A stretch of 64,000 nucleotides of DNA from Nannochloropsis salina CCMP1776 (GCA_004565275.1 SDOX01000166.1:287933-351932); one strand, 5' to 3'. Positions 34,124 through 45,378 are shown, counted from the first letter of the stretch. Notes: generated from the sequence alone by a model not told the origin. Numbers and translations are program-made.

Positions 34124-34709
34124 CAAGGCCAGCTGGTATTGAAATACGAGGGGAGTGTGCATGAAAGCGCGATACGTGTAAAATTTTGTGTTTTTCGGCT
34201 ATACGTGTGGGAGTACGAGGGAAAACTTGGTTTCGAAAGTATCTTGCACACCGTCAACGTCTCCCTTACGGTCTCAGACCGAAGATATAGTGGCCCCTGG
34301 CATCATCTCGTGCCTCCCTGATAGAACCGCGAAAACCTGATTTTTTCTTTGTACCAGAAAACCTGATTTTTTCTTTGTATCAAAGTCGAATCTTGGCAAC
34401 TCCCCACACAACTCCTCAACTCCAACTCCTCCGACTCGGTAGCTAGCCTGGTGAATGTTCGGGCAAAAACAGCAGGTCTCTCAATTCAACTTCCCATCAC
34501 CACTCCCTCTTGACAAAGAATGCCAATGACAGAGGAACACGTGGACGCATTCTGTTGACGTCTAGCTCCTCGTATGATTACGTGACACAGATATCATACC
34601 CTCCCCTATTCGCTTGACGGAAGGAACAAGGCAACTTTACGGGAGTTAAACCAGACCTTAGAATTCCCCCGACTCCTCGACCACTTTCTTCTTCGTCGCA
34701 GCCCTCCAC
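34124..34709. other. Intergenic region between convergent genes, with short duplication
   Basis: Holds the 3' ends of the proteasome gene and the SnoaL-like gene. Includes a near-perfect head-to-tail duplication of about 26 bp (see separate entry). No gene. Confidence 0.5.
34331..34381. repeat. Tandem duplication, about 26 bp, two copies
   Basis: The segment GAAAACCTGATTTTTTCTTT occurs twice in direct succession, 26 bp apart. It lies outside coding sequence. Probably a slippage product. Confidence 0.7.
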
Positions 34710-36812
34710 CTACTTCTTCTTGGCCACGCCGGCCACTTTTGGTCTGCTAGCTTGAGATTGAATGCTTGGCTTTGGAGCAATCTTAGGTTTCTTATCACCA
34801 TCGGCCTTGGCTCCTGCATCATTACCACCGAATAAACTAAAGCCTGCTTTCGGCGCTTTGGGCTTCCCAGCTGCAACCTTCTTGGAAGTCGGTACTGGAG
34901 TTTTTTGCGCCTTGAGCGGAGCGGGCTTAGCATCTGGTTTCGCAGGGAGCTTGGAGACCTTGGTGGGAGGAGGAATGGGCTTCTTCAGGGCAGCGGATGC
35001 CGCCGGCTTTTTGTCGCCTCCCCCAAAGAGGCTGAAGGGTTTGCCGTTACTTGTTGAACTGCTGCTCTTGGCAGCATTTGAGGCGGATTTAGGTGCGTCT
35101 TGTGGCTTCTTCAAGGGAGAAGGGGTAGAAGGTGGCTTGCTCATCATGACAGGCGGAGGAGGGGGGTTGGCCTTCTTAAGGACAGGAGGAGGCACAGGTT
35201 TGCCAGCGCCCACAGACGGCGGGGACTTGGCTGTTGCTAGAGTGGGGAGGCTCTTCGCCTTAAGGGGGGACGAGGAAACGGGAGCTTTCTTGGAAGCTGG
35301 CTCAGGAGCCTTGGACAAAGCTTCTGCGACAACAGCCGGTTTCGGAGTCTCGTCCGCGCTGGGCCCCTCCCCAGCCCGCGTCCCCGTGAAAGGGCTGGTC
35401 AGAGCGTCCAACAGGTAGTTCTTCCAGTGTCGAAGGTGCTGAGGCAGAGGGCGGGTGACGAAGGGAGGAAGCGGCGTTCCCACAGCGAAAAGCACGCCGA
35501 AGACGCCGCCCAGGCCGCCGGTGTCTCCGTCGTCCGGGTCCATGAGCACGCCCACCGTCAGCTTCACGCACTGCCCCTGCGAATTAAAGGTTACCGAGAT
35601 GCCCTCTGGCCCGCTCAGGTACTTGTTCCCGTTGGGTGGCAAGGAGTTCCGGCCTTCCCCGAAGGCCCCCGTGAAGGTGCCCAGGGAGCGGACCGTGAAC
35701 CAGACTCTGGCCGGGTCGTAGGGGTCGACTCGGAAGTCGTAGGCCTCGTTCTTGATGTCGGGGAAGGCGCGGCGAAGATTGAAGGAGGAGAACGCCTTGA
35801 CGAAGGTCTCTCGTGGGAGGGGTCCGACAAGAGGGCCCACAAATTTGAAGTCTTTGGCCAGAAGCTCGGGGTCCGCGGCGCCGAAGTCGGAGGCCAGAAG
35901 CCCTTTGGCTAGCCCGATCATGACAGCCTCAGGGAGGGGGGAGAAGACGGGTGGCGCGGCGGTGGACGGCTTGAACGTACGCCTAAAGAAGTCTTGAAAC
36001 ACCTTCTGCGGAGGTGTGTGCTTGAAGGCGCTCACAGGCCGGCCGAGGGCGGCGGCAACTCCGTAGAGGCCTCCCAGTCCCGCGGAGTTTCCCACAGAGC
36101 GGTCCAAGACGATGCCTCCGCCCACCGCCCGCACCACTTTCCCGTCCTTGACTACCACGCAGTTGCTCTCAGGAGGAAGTTCCATTTTGATGCCGGTGGG
36201 CGCGATCTCCTCCTTCTCCAATACCAAGGGGAACTTGTGGGTGCCCGTCACTCGGGTCGTGTACCAGACCTTGCTCGCGTCCTCCTTGTCCACGCGGAAG
36301 TCGTGCGCCCGCAGGTCCAGGTCGGGGAAGGCCGACTGCAAATCCAAACGCTCAAGATTTTTCAGGTACGCCTGCTTGCTTTGAGTTCCTCGCAATGGAT
36401 CGACGAACTTAAAACCATCCGCCATAAGGCTAGGGTCCTCCAGACCGCACCCGGCCTGCACCCATTTTTTGGCGACTTGGATTCTGGATAGCTCGGGCGA
36501 CTGGACGACGGCCGCTCGCCCATTCCCAGCACTAGCATACAGCACATTTTGGCTCCTGCTGCTCTCTTGTGTAAGTCTACGGTGGAGGAGGAAGGAAGAA
36601 GTACGACAAGTCAGGGACAGCACAGGCCGTGCGCACATGTCGCAGAGATGAATGTTGCATCCTTCCAGCATGGGACGACTGCAGGATTTTGAGCAAAGGT
36701 CTTCGTCAGGATTTTAAACATACCTTATTAAGGGCGTGACGAAGGAAGTGAGACTGAAGGCCCGGGCGGTTGCAAAGAGCCCCAAAACGGTGAAGATAGT
36801 CCTCATTCTCAT
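34710..36812 (-). CDS. Plastid-targeted tandem SnoaL/NTF2-like protein with disordered FSLFGG tail
   Basis: Two exons on the minus strand: 36812-36724 and 36576-34710, donor AAG|GTATGT, acceptor CTCCACCGTAG, phases matching, 651 residues. Exon 1 supplies MRMRTIFTVLGLFATARAF-SLTSF, a signal peptide followed by the Phe-type plastid transit motif. Two homologous NTF2/SnoaL-like domains follow (about 45-190 and 235-400): VDPLRGTQSKQAYLKNLERL with AFPDLDLRAHDFRVDKED, and VGPLVGPLPRETFVKAFSSF with AFPDIKNEAYDFRVDPYD; each ends in a Gly-rich GGLGGVFGV-like segment. The last 230 residues are Lys/Pro/Ser/Ala-rich and disordered, with a repeated motif KPFSLFGGGDKKP and KAGFSLFGGNDAGAK. NTF2-like folds can be enzymes or binding modules; function unknown. 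The tail could bind a partner repeatedly. Confidence 0.8.
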
Positions 36813-39202
36813 GTTGTGATGTTATCGTATCCCGCGTATGTCTGAAGGAGCTGCCCTAAAATAACTTTGTAGCAAAATCAGGACTGACAAAAATTTCAGG
36901 GAGAGGTACGATGGCACGCAGGACCTGTGTAGGTCGTGAGGTGTTGTAATTAAGGACATACACTAGATCCGGATAAATTGCTACCGAGAACAAAGCGAGT
37001 CGCGAGGGTGTGCTGTCCCGGAGACAAAATTCCCTAGATCTGCCACGCGACCAACGTGATTTTTTAAACTGCGCTTCCCGTATTAATCAAACGTAGCAAA
37101 GTCTCGAAGAAAGGCTGCTCCACCCAAGCTCGAAGCAAGCTTGCGGAGTCCGCCTGTCCGTAGCCTCGCCGTCGGGTTTCGACCGTGTCGGCGGTGAGCT
37201 GGTCTCCTCCCGTCATCGCCCCCGGCCCATGTTAGTCTTATTCCAGAGCTTCAGGAACTCCAAAAATAAGCGTGATACTGACTTATCAGCTTTACCAAGA
37301 AGTAGGAGGAGTGATCAAGAATCATATTTTTGCTGAAAGCACCACAAGCTGTACTCAGTCAGGAAGAAATGATCCAAATTTCGGATTCGAAGGAGGAAAA
37401 ACTCACTTGTGCCATGGGGACCAGGATGGATTCGCATCATGCAGTATGGCATAAATCGCAGAAATCGCAGAATGAAGAAAACCTTCTAAATATGTCTCAC
37501 GTGTGAAATCCGGGTGACAAAATGTAATGAGCTAAATGCAAAGCTTCTACGGCAAATTTGCTTATGTATGACGACACATCACGCATAATCCTTCCTCCTC
37601 ACGGTTTTTTTGGCTCGCCAACGGTCGATAGGAGTGAGCTTTCAGAAAAATCATAAATGCTTCAGCCCTGAAATACTCTCATTTCACAAACTCTTATTCC
37701 TCTACACTATAAATATTCACATCAAACCCTTAGCAGAGGAGCTAAAAGCTGGACATTGTCTAAAATTTTTTGGTAGAATCGGATATGAAGAAAAAATATG
37801 CTGCAAGCTTCGCACTGCCGAACATAAAACCTTTCCCAATTTTGGGGTAAAATCAACTTACATTCAACTTGCGCCAGCGAAGCGCCCTTTTATTTTCCAG
37901 CCAAAAGACTGTGCACATATACAGGCTTGGGAACACAAGAAGCAAACGATTTCCCCTCGCGTGCTTTCAATGTGTAGCCTACTCGTAGAACGGAATTTTA
38001 TATTTTTGGGTACGTTTTTATGCCCAGGATTAAAAGTGAGTCGCCTTGAACCTGACCGCTTTGAAATCTGTTCTCATGCGTCCGAACGCAGAATCTAATT
38101 GCCAAGTTTGAGTGAAAGGAAAGAGAGGCTACATCTCCGATGTCATTTTCCACTAAACCGCGGTGACCGATGAGTGACAGAACGGTGCTTGTTTATGATC
38201 CGATAATCGACACATTTCTGAAGTGTGCGCACGGTAGAAAATCTGGCAAGAACATTCAAACCTTGGCCGTTTCCACGGCCCTCGAGCTCCTGCAGACAAA
38301 ATTTAACATACGAGCCAAAGGCTTCTGAAAGTTTTCCGTAAAACCCATGCCTACTATACAAGTGTTGAAATTGACACTTTTTGCACTGTGGTACCTAACT
38401 TTCACGTCTGCTACAGTCTTGCCCTACAACTCCATCATAAGACTCGGAAAGCCCCTAAGGGTTAGATAGTAGGGGGGTAAGGCCCCGAAGGCAGCGCACT
38501 GGATGCACCATCACATTCAGGTCTGCCTCAACAACGCCAGGAAGATGGATATTTCGCGCGCCATAGACGTCTTGATCGCCTGGATCTGTTTATTTTTCCG
38601 ACGTTTGCTTTCCAACGTTATGGTAGCCATGAAGTGTTACCACAAAAGTTCGAAAGCTCGCGCAAGCTTTCTTACTATCTGGCGAGTCGTACTATATCCG
38701 TAGATGTAACTAGCGACCTCGCACGTCGTCGCCTCGGCATTAGCATTCCAGCATGCACTCGGGCGCGATGGAAGTTTCCAAAATGCAGGTAGACCCGTCT
38801 CAGGTTGCCGACGCCAACATTTGTCCTGGGAATCATGTACATCGTGAGGGTCTCTTCATAGAGAGGTTCTCAAGGCTCTGACGGCAGGCGCCCGTCGGTC
38901 GTGGTCGTTCCTTGCGCCTTGCTCGCTCCTTCACCGTCACCCGCTCCTATGGCGTGACGTGCGTCGGCCGCGCGGTTCTTCAGGCACCAAAAAACGAAAG
39001 GAAGCGTCGCCTTGACCCTCTCTGAGCCGGCTTTCTCGATGGAGAATGTGTGCCACTTCGCCTTTGCGTGTCCCGGGTCCCCTTTTCGCCTCTGGGGTGA
39101 CACGTTTCCGGGAGGCAAAACCGCACGAGAACGGGAGAGCAAGGAACAAGAACAACGGTCATGAGGACTCCGGCGTCCTGAATCAACAACACTTTATAAC
39201 CG
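36813..39202. other. AT-rich gene-poor region
   Basis: About 2.4 kb. A 162-codon plus frame at 37610-38098 starts with TTG and looks random. On the minus strand, a frame ending at 38870 reads WHTFSIEKAGSERVKATLPF with a CACCCCAG acceptor before it (near 39100), and another ending at 38143 follows a TTTTGTCTGCAG acceptor; both could be orphan terminal exons but no start was found. No RNA gene recognised. Confidence 0.4.
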
Positions 39203-42200
39203 ATGACTTTTGATGTTTTGAACGGTGATGCTAGGAGTATTGCATTTCCGTGTCTAGACGCCATCGAAGTGATGTGCGAGTGGCCATTCGTCATTATTTT
39301 TCGTCGCAGCTATTTCAGTCATCCGCGTGCCTCTTTCACCTTTGACCTCCCCCGTGCACTGACAGGGGCCGGAGTCCGCAGGTTATTTAGACTCGGGCAG
39401 GAGGAAGTGGAGGAGCCGGGCGGTGGATCTGAGGAAGGAGAGTGGAGATCGTACGATCAAAGGCATTCGTCACTCCAAGCGGATACAATGTACGAAGGAG
39501 AAGGGTTGGCGCACCGGCCGCGCCATCCAGATGAACAGCAACGAGCACAGCATTTCCAGTCACACTCGGCGGGAGAGACCCACACTGAGCAAGAGCAGCA
39601 GCACTCACTGATTCAATTGCGGCACCAGCAGCACCAGGAGCAGCAGCATACGGCCTCTCACTTTGTAGCCTTGCCTCGGACTGGTCATGGTCCGGAGCCA
39701 CTGGAGGATATCGGCGGAAAGCAGGGCGCCGGCGCCCTGAACAACACGTCTGCGGGTGCTGTAGACGCGACCGAGGCATCAGCCCCCTCCCTCATGGTTG
39801 TGCCCTCGTTCACCCCCTTCGCATCCCTCCCGACAGCGACATCCCCCCCCCAAGCCGAGGCGCCGTCTGGCCCGCCGCCCCCCCCGCCCGCGCCCCTGGC
39901 TCACAAGCGTCGAGCCCGGAAAGCCGGTGGAGCTAAGACACCTAAAACCGCCAGCTTCAACGAGGTCCGCAGCACAGCGGGCGGGCCTGCATCCAGCCCG
40001 AGGGAGAACAAGGCTGGGACGGCGCAGTCAGCAACGGCGGCTGCGGTGATGGCCCGCCAGCACCAATACAGGCAGCAGCAGCAGCTCCTAGGTTCGCAGG
40101 TGACAGCGCTGGCAGAGCGAGTTTTCAGAGGGTGGGGTGCCGAGGGCGTTTTGCGGCAGGATGTGGTCACGAGCGTGCTGCAGCATTGGTACTTGATGCA
40201 GTTGTGCTGGGGCGTGGACCGGTCGCGCGGGCTCTTGGGCCGGTTCATGGGCCTGACGGGGCTCTCGGCAGGCGTGCTCAAGGAGGCGGCCTCGAGGACC
40301 GGCCCGGAGGCCGTCCTGCAGCGCGCGAGTCAGGCCCCCACCCCTGTGCCCCCCTTGCACCCTTTCCTGGCGGCACTCGACGACTGGGCTGCCGCTGTCG
40401 CCTTGCACGTCTCGGACATGCGGGAGGGGGTCGAGCGCGTGACGACCAACGGCCGGTTCGAGGAGAACTTCATAGGTGCCAAGGCAGCCTTGGAACGGCT
40501 TTGCAAAGAGCGGCTGCCCTTTGCGTTTTTGCTGGTGGGGTTGGTGTCGCCGGAGGACAGGGAGCGTCTGGTGGAGGAGCTGATGGCTCTGACCTTCCGG
40601 TCGGGCGAGGCCCTCCAGGACCGACACATGGTGCTCAAGTGCACGGATCGGAACGGGCTGACCTTCCTGGGCATTGTCCGCATCCGGACGCACCGGGACC
40701 TGGCCCGGCACTATTTCTGCACCCTCGTCTCCCTCCAGCCCTTGCCCCTGGTCGCGCCGCCCCCCCGAGCCTCCACCACCGGTAAGGCCGGAGCTCCCTC
40801 CTCCGCGTCCTCTGCCCCTAGCGCGGCCCCCACGCCCTCCTCGGTCTCATCAAAACCCACCTTGAGCTGGCTACCCGCCCAGGACGGCGGCCGATGGCGG
40901 TACGCGGAGCTGACTCTGGCGCAAGACGCGACCGACCGCGTGCTGGTGCTTGAGCGGTGGGGGGGCGGGCTGGTCCGGGGGGACGGCTGGGGCCTCCGCA
41001 CCCTAACGACCGGCACAGCGCTCTTCGTGGAGGGCTCTCGCATCCTCGGTGTCCGGCCGGCCCCGCGCGACTCCGAGTCTCCCCCCTCGTCCCACCCGCC
41101 GCGACAGGACTCAACGCCCCCTGTCACGGCGCCCGCGGTGATACGCTCTCACTCGCAGCCGCAGTATCCCCCCGCAACCTTTGCGGCAAGCAGGGGCGGG
41201 ATCACGAGGCGCATCTTTCCCCAGCAGTCACGTCCTCTCGAGGGCGGACACGACACGCGCGGAGGGGAAGTCGCTTGGGGCCAGGCAGCAGGCCGGCCGG
41301 ACGACTCGATCTGCCGCCTACCAAGCCGTGATCACCATCATCAGCCACCCCCATCCCACCCAGAGCCGCCACTGCAGCAAGAGAAAGCATGGCACGAGGC
41401 TGGCATCGCGCTGGGGCAGCTTTGGAAGGACGACGAGCGATACACACATAAGGGGGGGGCTCGTGCCTCGGCTGGAGAGTCGAGGGCCCCTGCACCTGAC
41501 GCCTTGTCGGAAATGCCTGCCATGGAGTCGCTGCAGCAGTATCGGGCCCACGAGGGGGCTGGCACCGTGCCTTCTCAGCACCCGTCCCACTTTATATCGG
41601 GCCAGCCGCCCTCCCTTCCCGCCGCCTACCCTCCCCTCCCGGACGCCGAGGACGCCTCCGGGCCTCTCTCCTATCCGTGGGGAGCGGAGGCGGGTGCACG
41701 AGTGGACTGGCCCAGTAGCAAGCGCGCGCGAAGCTCCAATGCCGACTACGCCGCGCAGGTTGGGGATCCAGCCTCCTCGGCCCATTCTCCGGGGGAGGGA
41801 TCGTCCGTGTCCGCCCACGCCGTCACCGCGAGCGAGGCGCTCGCGGGATGGACGGGGGGGGAGGAGTCTCCCGCGGCCTCTCAAGCCTTGGTGCAGCTGC
41901 TGCAAGTCAGCGAGACGCTGCCGCCCGCCTTCTTCGAGGCAGAGGAGGAGCCTCCTGTGACGGCCGCCTCCTCACAAGGCTCCCGCGGTGGGGACCTGCC
42001 TATGGCCGAGTGGCAGTTCTCGGCTCTAGAGAACGAGATGGTGCAGATGCACGGTACGAATTCCCTTCCGCACGTCCCAGCAGCGCATCTGGATGGACAG
42101 GAGCAGGCGGAGCACGACCACGGTCTCTTTCTCGGCCAGCGCCCTCTTGAGGAGAGGGTTCCGGGCCCTGCTGAGGAGCTTCGGGTCCCCAGGGCACCGG

Positions 42201-42388
42201 CGTTGGCGAAGACGGAGTCTTCTACCGCCGCTGCGACAATTTTGATGCTCACGGCTGGGAAGGACTCGGATGGGAAGGAGTCGCTGAATGGAAGCAGCGG
42301 GGGAAGCTTGGAAAGGGAGGAGACGAGAGCGAAGGATGTTGGGAGGGACATGGCGGACAAGAATGACCATTTGCATTTTTTGCAGTGA
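39203..42388 (+). CDS. Large mostly disordered protein of unknown function
   Basis: Open frame of 1061 codons with an ATG start. The N-terminal 60 residues have a different composition and may not be coding; an ATG at about residue 95 (MYEGEGLAHRPRHPDE) is another possible start. Residues 95-300 are rich in Gln, His, Pro and Ala (HQQHQEQQH, PPPPPPAP, RQHQYRQQQQLL). The middle (about 290-520) is the only ordered-looking part: long helices (VTALAERVFRGWGAEGVLRQ, VSDMREGVERVTTNGRFEEN) and a strand-rich block (LKCTDRNGLTFLGIVRI, HYFCTLVSLQPL). The rest is Ser/Pro/Gly-rich. Gln-rich regions next to a small folded core suggest a transcription regulator, but I recognise no DNA-binding domain. No function is assigned. 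Confidence 0.6.
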   Translation: MTFDVLNGDARSIAFPCLDAIEVMCEWPFVIIFRRSYFSHPRASFTFDLPRALTGAGVRRLFRLGQEEVEEPGGGSEEGEWRSYDQRHSSLQADTMYEGEGLAHRPRHPDEQQRAQHFQSHSAGETHTEQEQQHSLIQLRHQQHQEQQHTASHFVALPRTGHGPEPLEDIGGKQGAGALNNTSAGAVDATEASAPSLMVVPSFTPFASLPTATSPPQAEAPSGPPPPPPAPLAHKRRARKAGGAKTPKTASFNEVRSTAGGPASSPRENKAGTAQSATAAAVMARQHQYRQQQQLLGSQVTALAERVFRGWGAEGVLRQDVVTSVLQHWYLMQLCWGVDRSRGLLGRFMGLTGLSAGVLKEAASRTGPEAVLQRASQAPTPVPPLHPFLAALDDWAAAVALHVSDMREGVERVTTNGRFEENFIGAKAALERLCKERLPFAFLLVGLVSPEDRERLVEELMALTFRSGEALQDRHMVLKCTDRNGLTFLGIVRIRTHRDLARHYFCTLVSLQPLPLVAPPPRASTTGKAGAPSSASSAPSAAPTPSSVSSKPTLSWLPAQDGGRWRYAELTLAQDATDRVLVLERWGGGLVRGDGWGLRTLTTGTALFVEGSRILGVRPAPRDSESPPSSHPPRQDSTPPVTAPAVIRSHSQPQYPPATFAASRGGITRRIFPQQSRPLEGGHDTRGGEVAWGQAAGRPDDSICRLPSRDHHHQPPPSHPEPPLQQEKAWHEAGIALGQLWKDDERYTHKGGARASAGESRAPAPDALSEMPAMESLQQYRAHEGAGTVPSQHPSHFISGQPPSLPAAYPPLPDAEDASGPLSYPWGAEAGARVDWPSSKRARSSNADYAAQVGDPASSAHSPGEGSSVSAHAVTASEALAGWTGGEESPAASQALVQLLQVSETLPPAFFEAEEEPPVTAASSQGSRGGDLPMAEWQFSALENEMVQMHGTNSLPHVPAAHLDGQEQAEHDHGLFLGQRPLEERVPGPAEELRVPRAPALAKTESSTAAATILMLTAGKDSDGKESLNGSSGGSLEREETRAKDVGRDMADKNDHLHFLQ

Positions 42389-42608
42389 GGAAGGACGGTC
42401 ATAACATTGTTTTTTTAGCTGCGAACACGTAAACCAAAGCAAGAAATGGGCACATGGTTGTGTATAAAGCGAAGGACGGAATAAAGCGAAGGACTGAAAG
42501 CAACAAGCGGAAGCGACATAATGAAAGTGCTGGCGAGCAGGTTCTGGTTGGAGACATTTTTTTGGGTGAAGATAAAGGAGGCAGGGTCCTAAGCCACATG
42601 CAGACGAC

Positions 42609-43732
42609 TCACTTGAATTCGTTTTTCATCTCCCGAATCTTGCCGAGGACGGATGCGGTGGAGAGGTCCCGGAGATCGGAGCCGGCCTGGGCGACCACCC
42701 TCTCCTACTCGTGGGGGAGGTGCAAGCCACGGAGAATGCAGCAAGGACACGTCAGAGGTGCATGTGCTCTTTTCACCTGCCCCGATAGGGGGGACTCGGT
42801 CTCACAAAGCTGGGGTACGATGGGGCTCACTAGGAGTGTACCAGGCAGACAGGGCATCGCCACACCCTCCATACCTGAAGTGCTGACGCGCGCATGAAAG
42901 GATTTGTCGCCAGTTCCACGGCAATCGTGGAGGGGACAGTGGGCAGTCCTTCTGCGCGCTGGGCTTGGGCTGCCGCCGCCGCTTTTGCCAGGTCGGGGTT
43001 GTCAGGGTCGAGCCAGCGCGCAAAGGCGTAGTTCTGCAGGGTGTACCTGTCGCGTGTAGAACACGGGCGTTTGGTCTCCCAAGATATTTTATGATAAAGA
43101 GACAAGCGCCCCGCAAGCGACTTACTCGTGACCACAGTACACGAATGTCTCCGGCGGCAGAGCACCCAGTTTGCTGAGAGAGGCCAGCATGTCCGCCGGC
43201 GACCCCTCGAAGAATTTCCCGGCGCCCCCCACGAAGAGAGTGTCGCCCGTGAACACCGCTCTCTGGGCGCGCTCTTCAGGCCCTCGCTCGTCCGTGACTG
43301 CGTAACACATGTGGCCCATAGTGTGGCCGGGAGTGAGCAAGCACTCGACCCGAAGGTCTCGCCCGATTCGAAAAACCTCGCCCTCCTGCACCTGCCATGT
43401 GCACGCGGCAACGCCATCACCGGCTCCACCCAGCACAGGAACGTCAGGCAATAATTTGCGCATCTCGCTGTTGCCACCTGCGTGGTCCCAATGTTTGTGC
43501 GTGGTCAAGATGTGGGTGATGAGGGCGCCGGCTTTCGAGGCTGCGGCAAGGACCTTATCTGGCTCGACAGGGTCAATTGCCGCCGCCTGATTTGTAGCAT
43601 CATCAACGACCAAATATCCATAGTTATCCTGAAAACAAAAAGACGAAGGTGGTCTGATCAGATTAAGAAACGGCGTCTATACTCTCATTTCGTACCTACC
43701 TCCAGCATGGGGATCTCCTTTACACGCATCAT
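42609..43732 (-). CDS. Glyoxalase II (hydroxyacylglutathione hydrolase)
   Basis: Four exons on the minus strand: 43732-43700, 43628-43126, 43046-42875, 42704-42609; phases match and the protein has 267 residues. Exon 1 (MMRVKEIPMLE) plus exon 2 (DNYGYLVVDDATNQ) gives the usual start of the family. The binuclear metal site is complete: THKHWDHAGG, GHTMGH, FTGDTLF and YCGHEY across the exon 2/3 junction. Exon 3 holds YTLQNYAFARWLDPDN and NPFMRA, and the last exon ends LGKIREMKNEFK, all typical of glyoxalase II. It hydrolyses S-lactoylglutathione to lactate and glutathione, the second step of methylglyoxal removal. No targeting peptide is seen, so it is probably cytosolic. The intron between exons 3 and 4 is 170 nt, the others 71-79 nt. 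Confidence 0.93.
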
Positions 43733-44667
43733 TTCGCGAATCAAAAAATGAGTTCTGTGTAAGTACTTCTAGCTTATCCTTGACAAGCAGTGCTTTGCTA
43801 TGTTTGCACTACTTCTTGGTTTTTTAAAAAAACTCTTCGGTACAACTTGCTGCACTAGCCACGGCGCGCCGCCCTTCACACGACTCGAGTTGACGTTCTT
43901 TTCCTGTTCAGGTCAAAAGCAGCGTGCATCCTGGCATTGAGGGGGGGAAACTGTAAGCAGTGCAATATATGCTTGTGATCAGAGATTAGATGCTACCGGT
44001 GGCGACACACATAAAGCCTCTGTCCTCTGGACCGCACAGGGCGTGATATGTATTTGTAGCCCCTTACTCGGAGGCTGGGATGGGGTCTGTGTATCCCCCC
44101 ATGCCGCGACTGATGGGACGTCTCATTCCCATCCTCGTGCCCACATGAGAGGAGAAGGTCTTACCACTTTCACAACGCGCCTGCCTCACTGTCCTTCGCT
44201 CGATACGGAAGACATATTTTGAGTGTCATTGCCTCTCCCTTCCTTGCACTGAGGCGGATCTCCTCCATGGCCTGGGATCCTGCCGACCTTAAGCACTCGG
44301 GAATAGAAACACCAAATCTTTCACTGAACTACCACATTTTCGTCGTCATCTCACCCCCCCTCTCGACATTAATGTGTACATAAGTGTTAGCGGTGGTCAC
44401 TGATTTGTCCTTTGGTAGCCTGGTCTTTGCTGACCGGACCTCTAACCCGTATACAACACCATATCATGCAATGCTCATCCCACGCCGACTTCTGCACGCC
44501 CGCAGGCTCTCTGTTTTGACTCTTGTTTGTTGCGGCATTGCCGGCCAGCACCTTGAGGAGGCGGCCACGGCATCAACCGCGGGTGCAGGACTGTGCGGGT
44601 CTTAAAGCAGCATAACTTCCGGATTGCGCTGTCACCATACGCACGTCAGTGAAGACGGAAAGGGACT
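43733..44667. promoter_or_regulatory. Divergent intergenic region
   Basis: About 930 bp between glyoxalase II and the uL11 gene. It contains a small frame at 44470-44605 (MLIPRRLLHARRLSVLTLV) with a signal-like start, probably an upstream ORF or chance. No other feature. Confidence 0.35.
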
Positions 44668-45378
44668 ATGTCACTCCTACGCAAAGTTCGGCTACGCGTT
44701 CCGGCCGGAACGGCCAAGCCGGGGCCGGCTATTGGACAGGTCGGTTTGCATAAAGGGTCGAAGACCTCCAAGAGCAAACGATGGTTGTCTCACCTCTTCT
44801 TTTACAGGCACTAGGCCCGCTAGGGCTGAATATGATGGAGTTTTGCAAGGCTTTCAACGCAGAAACGGCAGCAATTTTACCCAACACGCCCATGCAGGTA
44901 AGATGGTCAAATGGCATACGAACGACATGGAGACAAGCCATGAAATGAAATAGATGTAATGGATGTCGTTCAATTGCATGCGTCATGCCGCCGCCCTCCA
45001 CTCTTATGCAGGTGTCACTAGCTGCGTATTCAAACAGGACTTTCACCTTCAAGATTAAAAGCCCCCCCACCTCCTGGCTGTTAAAGGTCCGTGGAATTAC
45101 TATACGCTCTGTGGCTCCATGAAAATATGCTCACTTCGATCCTATGGCATGCACTCTTCTAACAGCGCTGTGCAGGCATCGAGAAGGGTGCAGAAAAAAC
45201 AGTGCACGAGACGGTGGGCTCAGTACATGTCAAGCATATCTACGAGATCGCCAAGCTCAAGCAGAAGGACTATCACCTGTGCCATCTACCGCTCCGTTCC
45301 ATCTGTCGTATGATATATGGGACCTGCGGTACGATGGGTCTCAAAGTAAACGGCCTTAAAGACCCTGGTCCGGTCTAA
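44668..45378 (+). CDS. Ribosomal protein uL11, probably mitochondrial
   Basis: Four short exons: 44668-44739, 44808-44897, 45012-45086, 45166-45378; every junction is phase 0 and the product has 149 residues. It opens MSLLRKVRLRVPAGTAKPGP, goes on AIGQ-ALGPLGLNMMEFCKAF, VSLAAYSNRTFTFKIKSPP, LLK-RCAGIEKGAEK and HVKHIYEIAKLKQKD. These are the hallmarks of L11, which binds the GTPase-associated region of large-subunit rRNA. The KHxYEIAxxK block near the C-terminus and the form of the N-terminus match mitochondrial L11 best. No separate presequence is visible; known mitochondrial L11 proteins often lack a cleaved one. The gene is invisible to simple ORF scanning because no exon exceeds 71 codons. 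The first donor (GTCGGT) and the third (GTCCGT) are weak GT sites. Confidence 0.9.

Noticed and set aside
34762-35418. 218-codon plus-strand frame opposite the SnoaL-like gene
   Set aside because: Shadow of the Lys/Pro/Ala-rich tail on the minus strand; reads as Gly/Leu/Phe low complexity.
37610-38098. 162-codon plus-strand frame
   Set aside because: Starts with TTG, composition looks random, no acceptor before it or family resemblance.
44470-44605. Small frame with signal-like N-terminus upstream of uL11
   Set aside because: Ends before the uL11 ATG, is not in frame with it through any good donor, and a 45-residue secreted peptide has no other support. Kept only as a possible upstream ORF.
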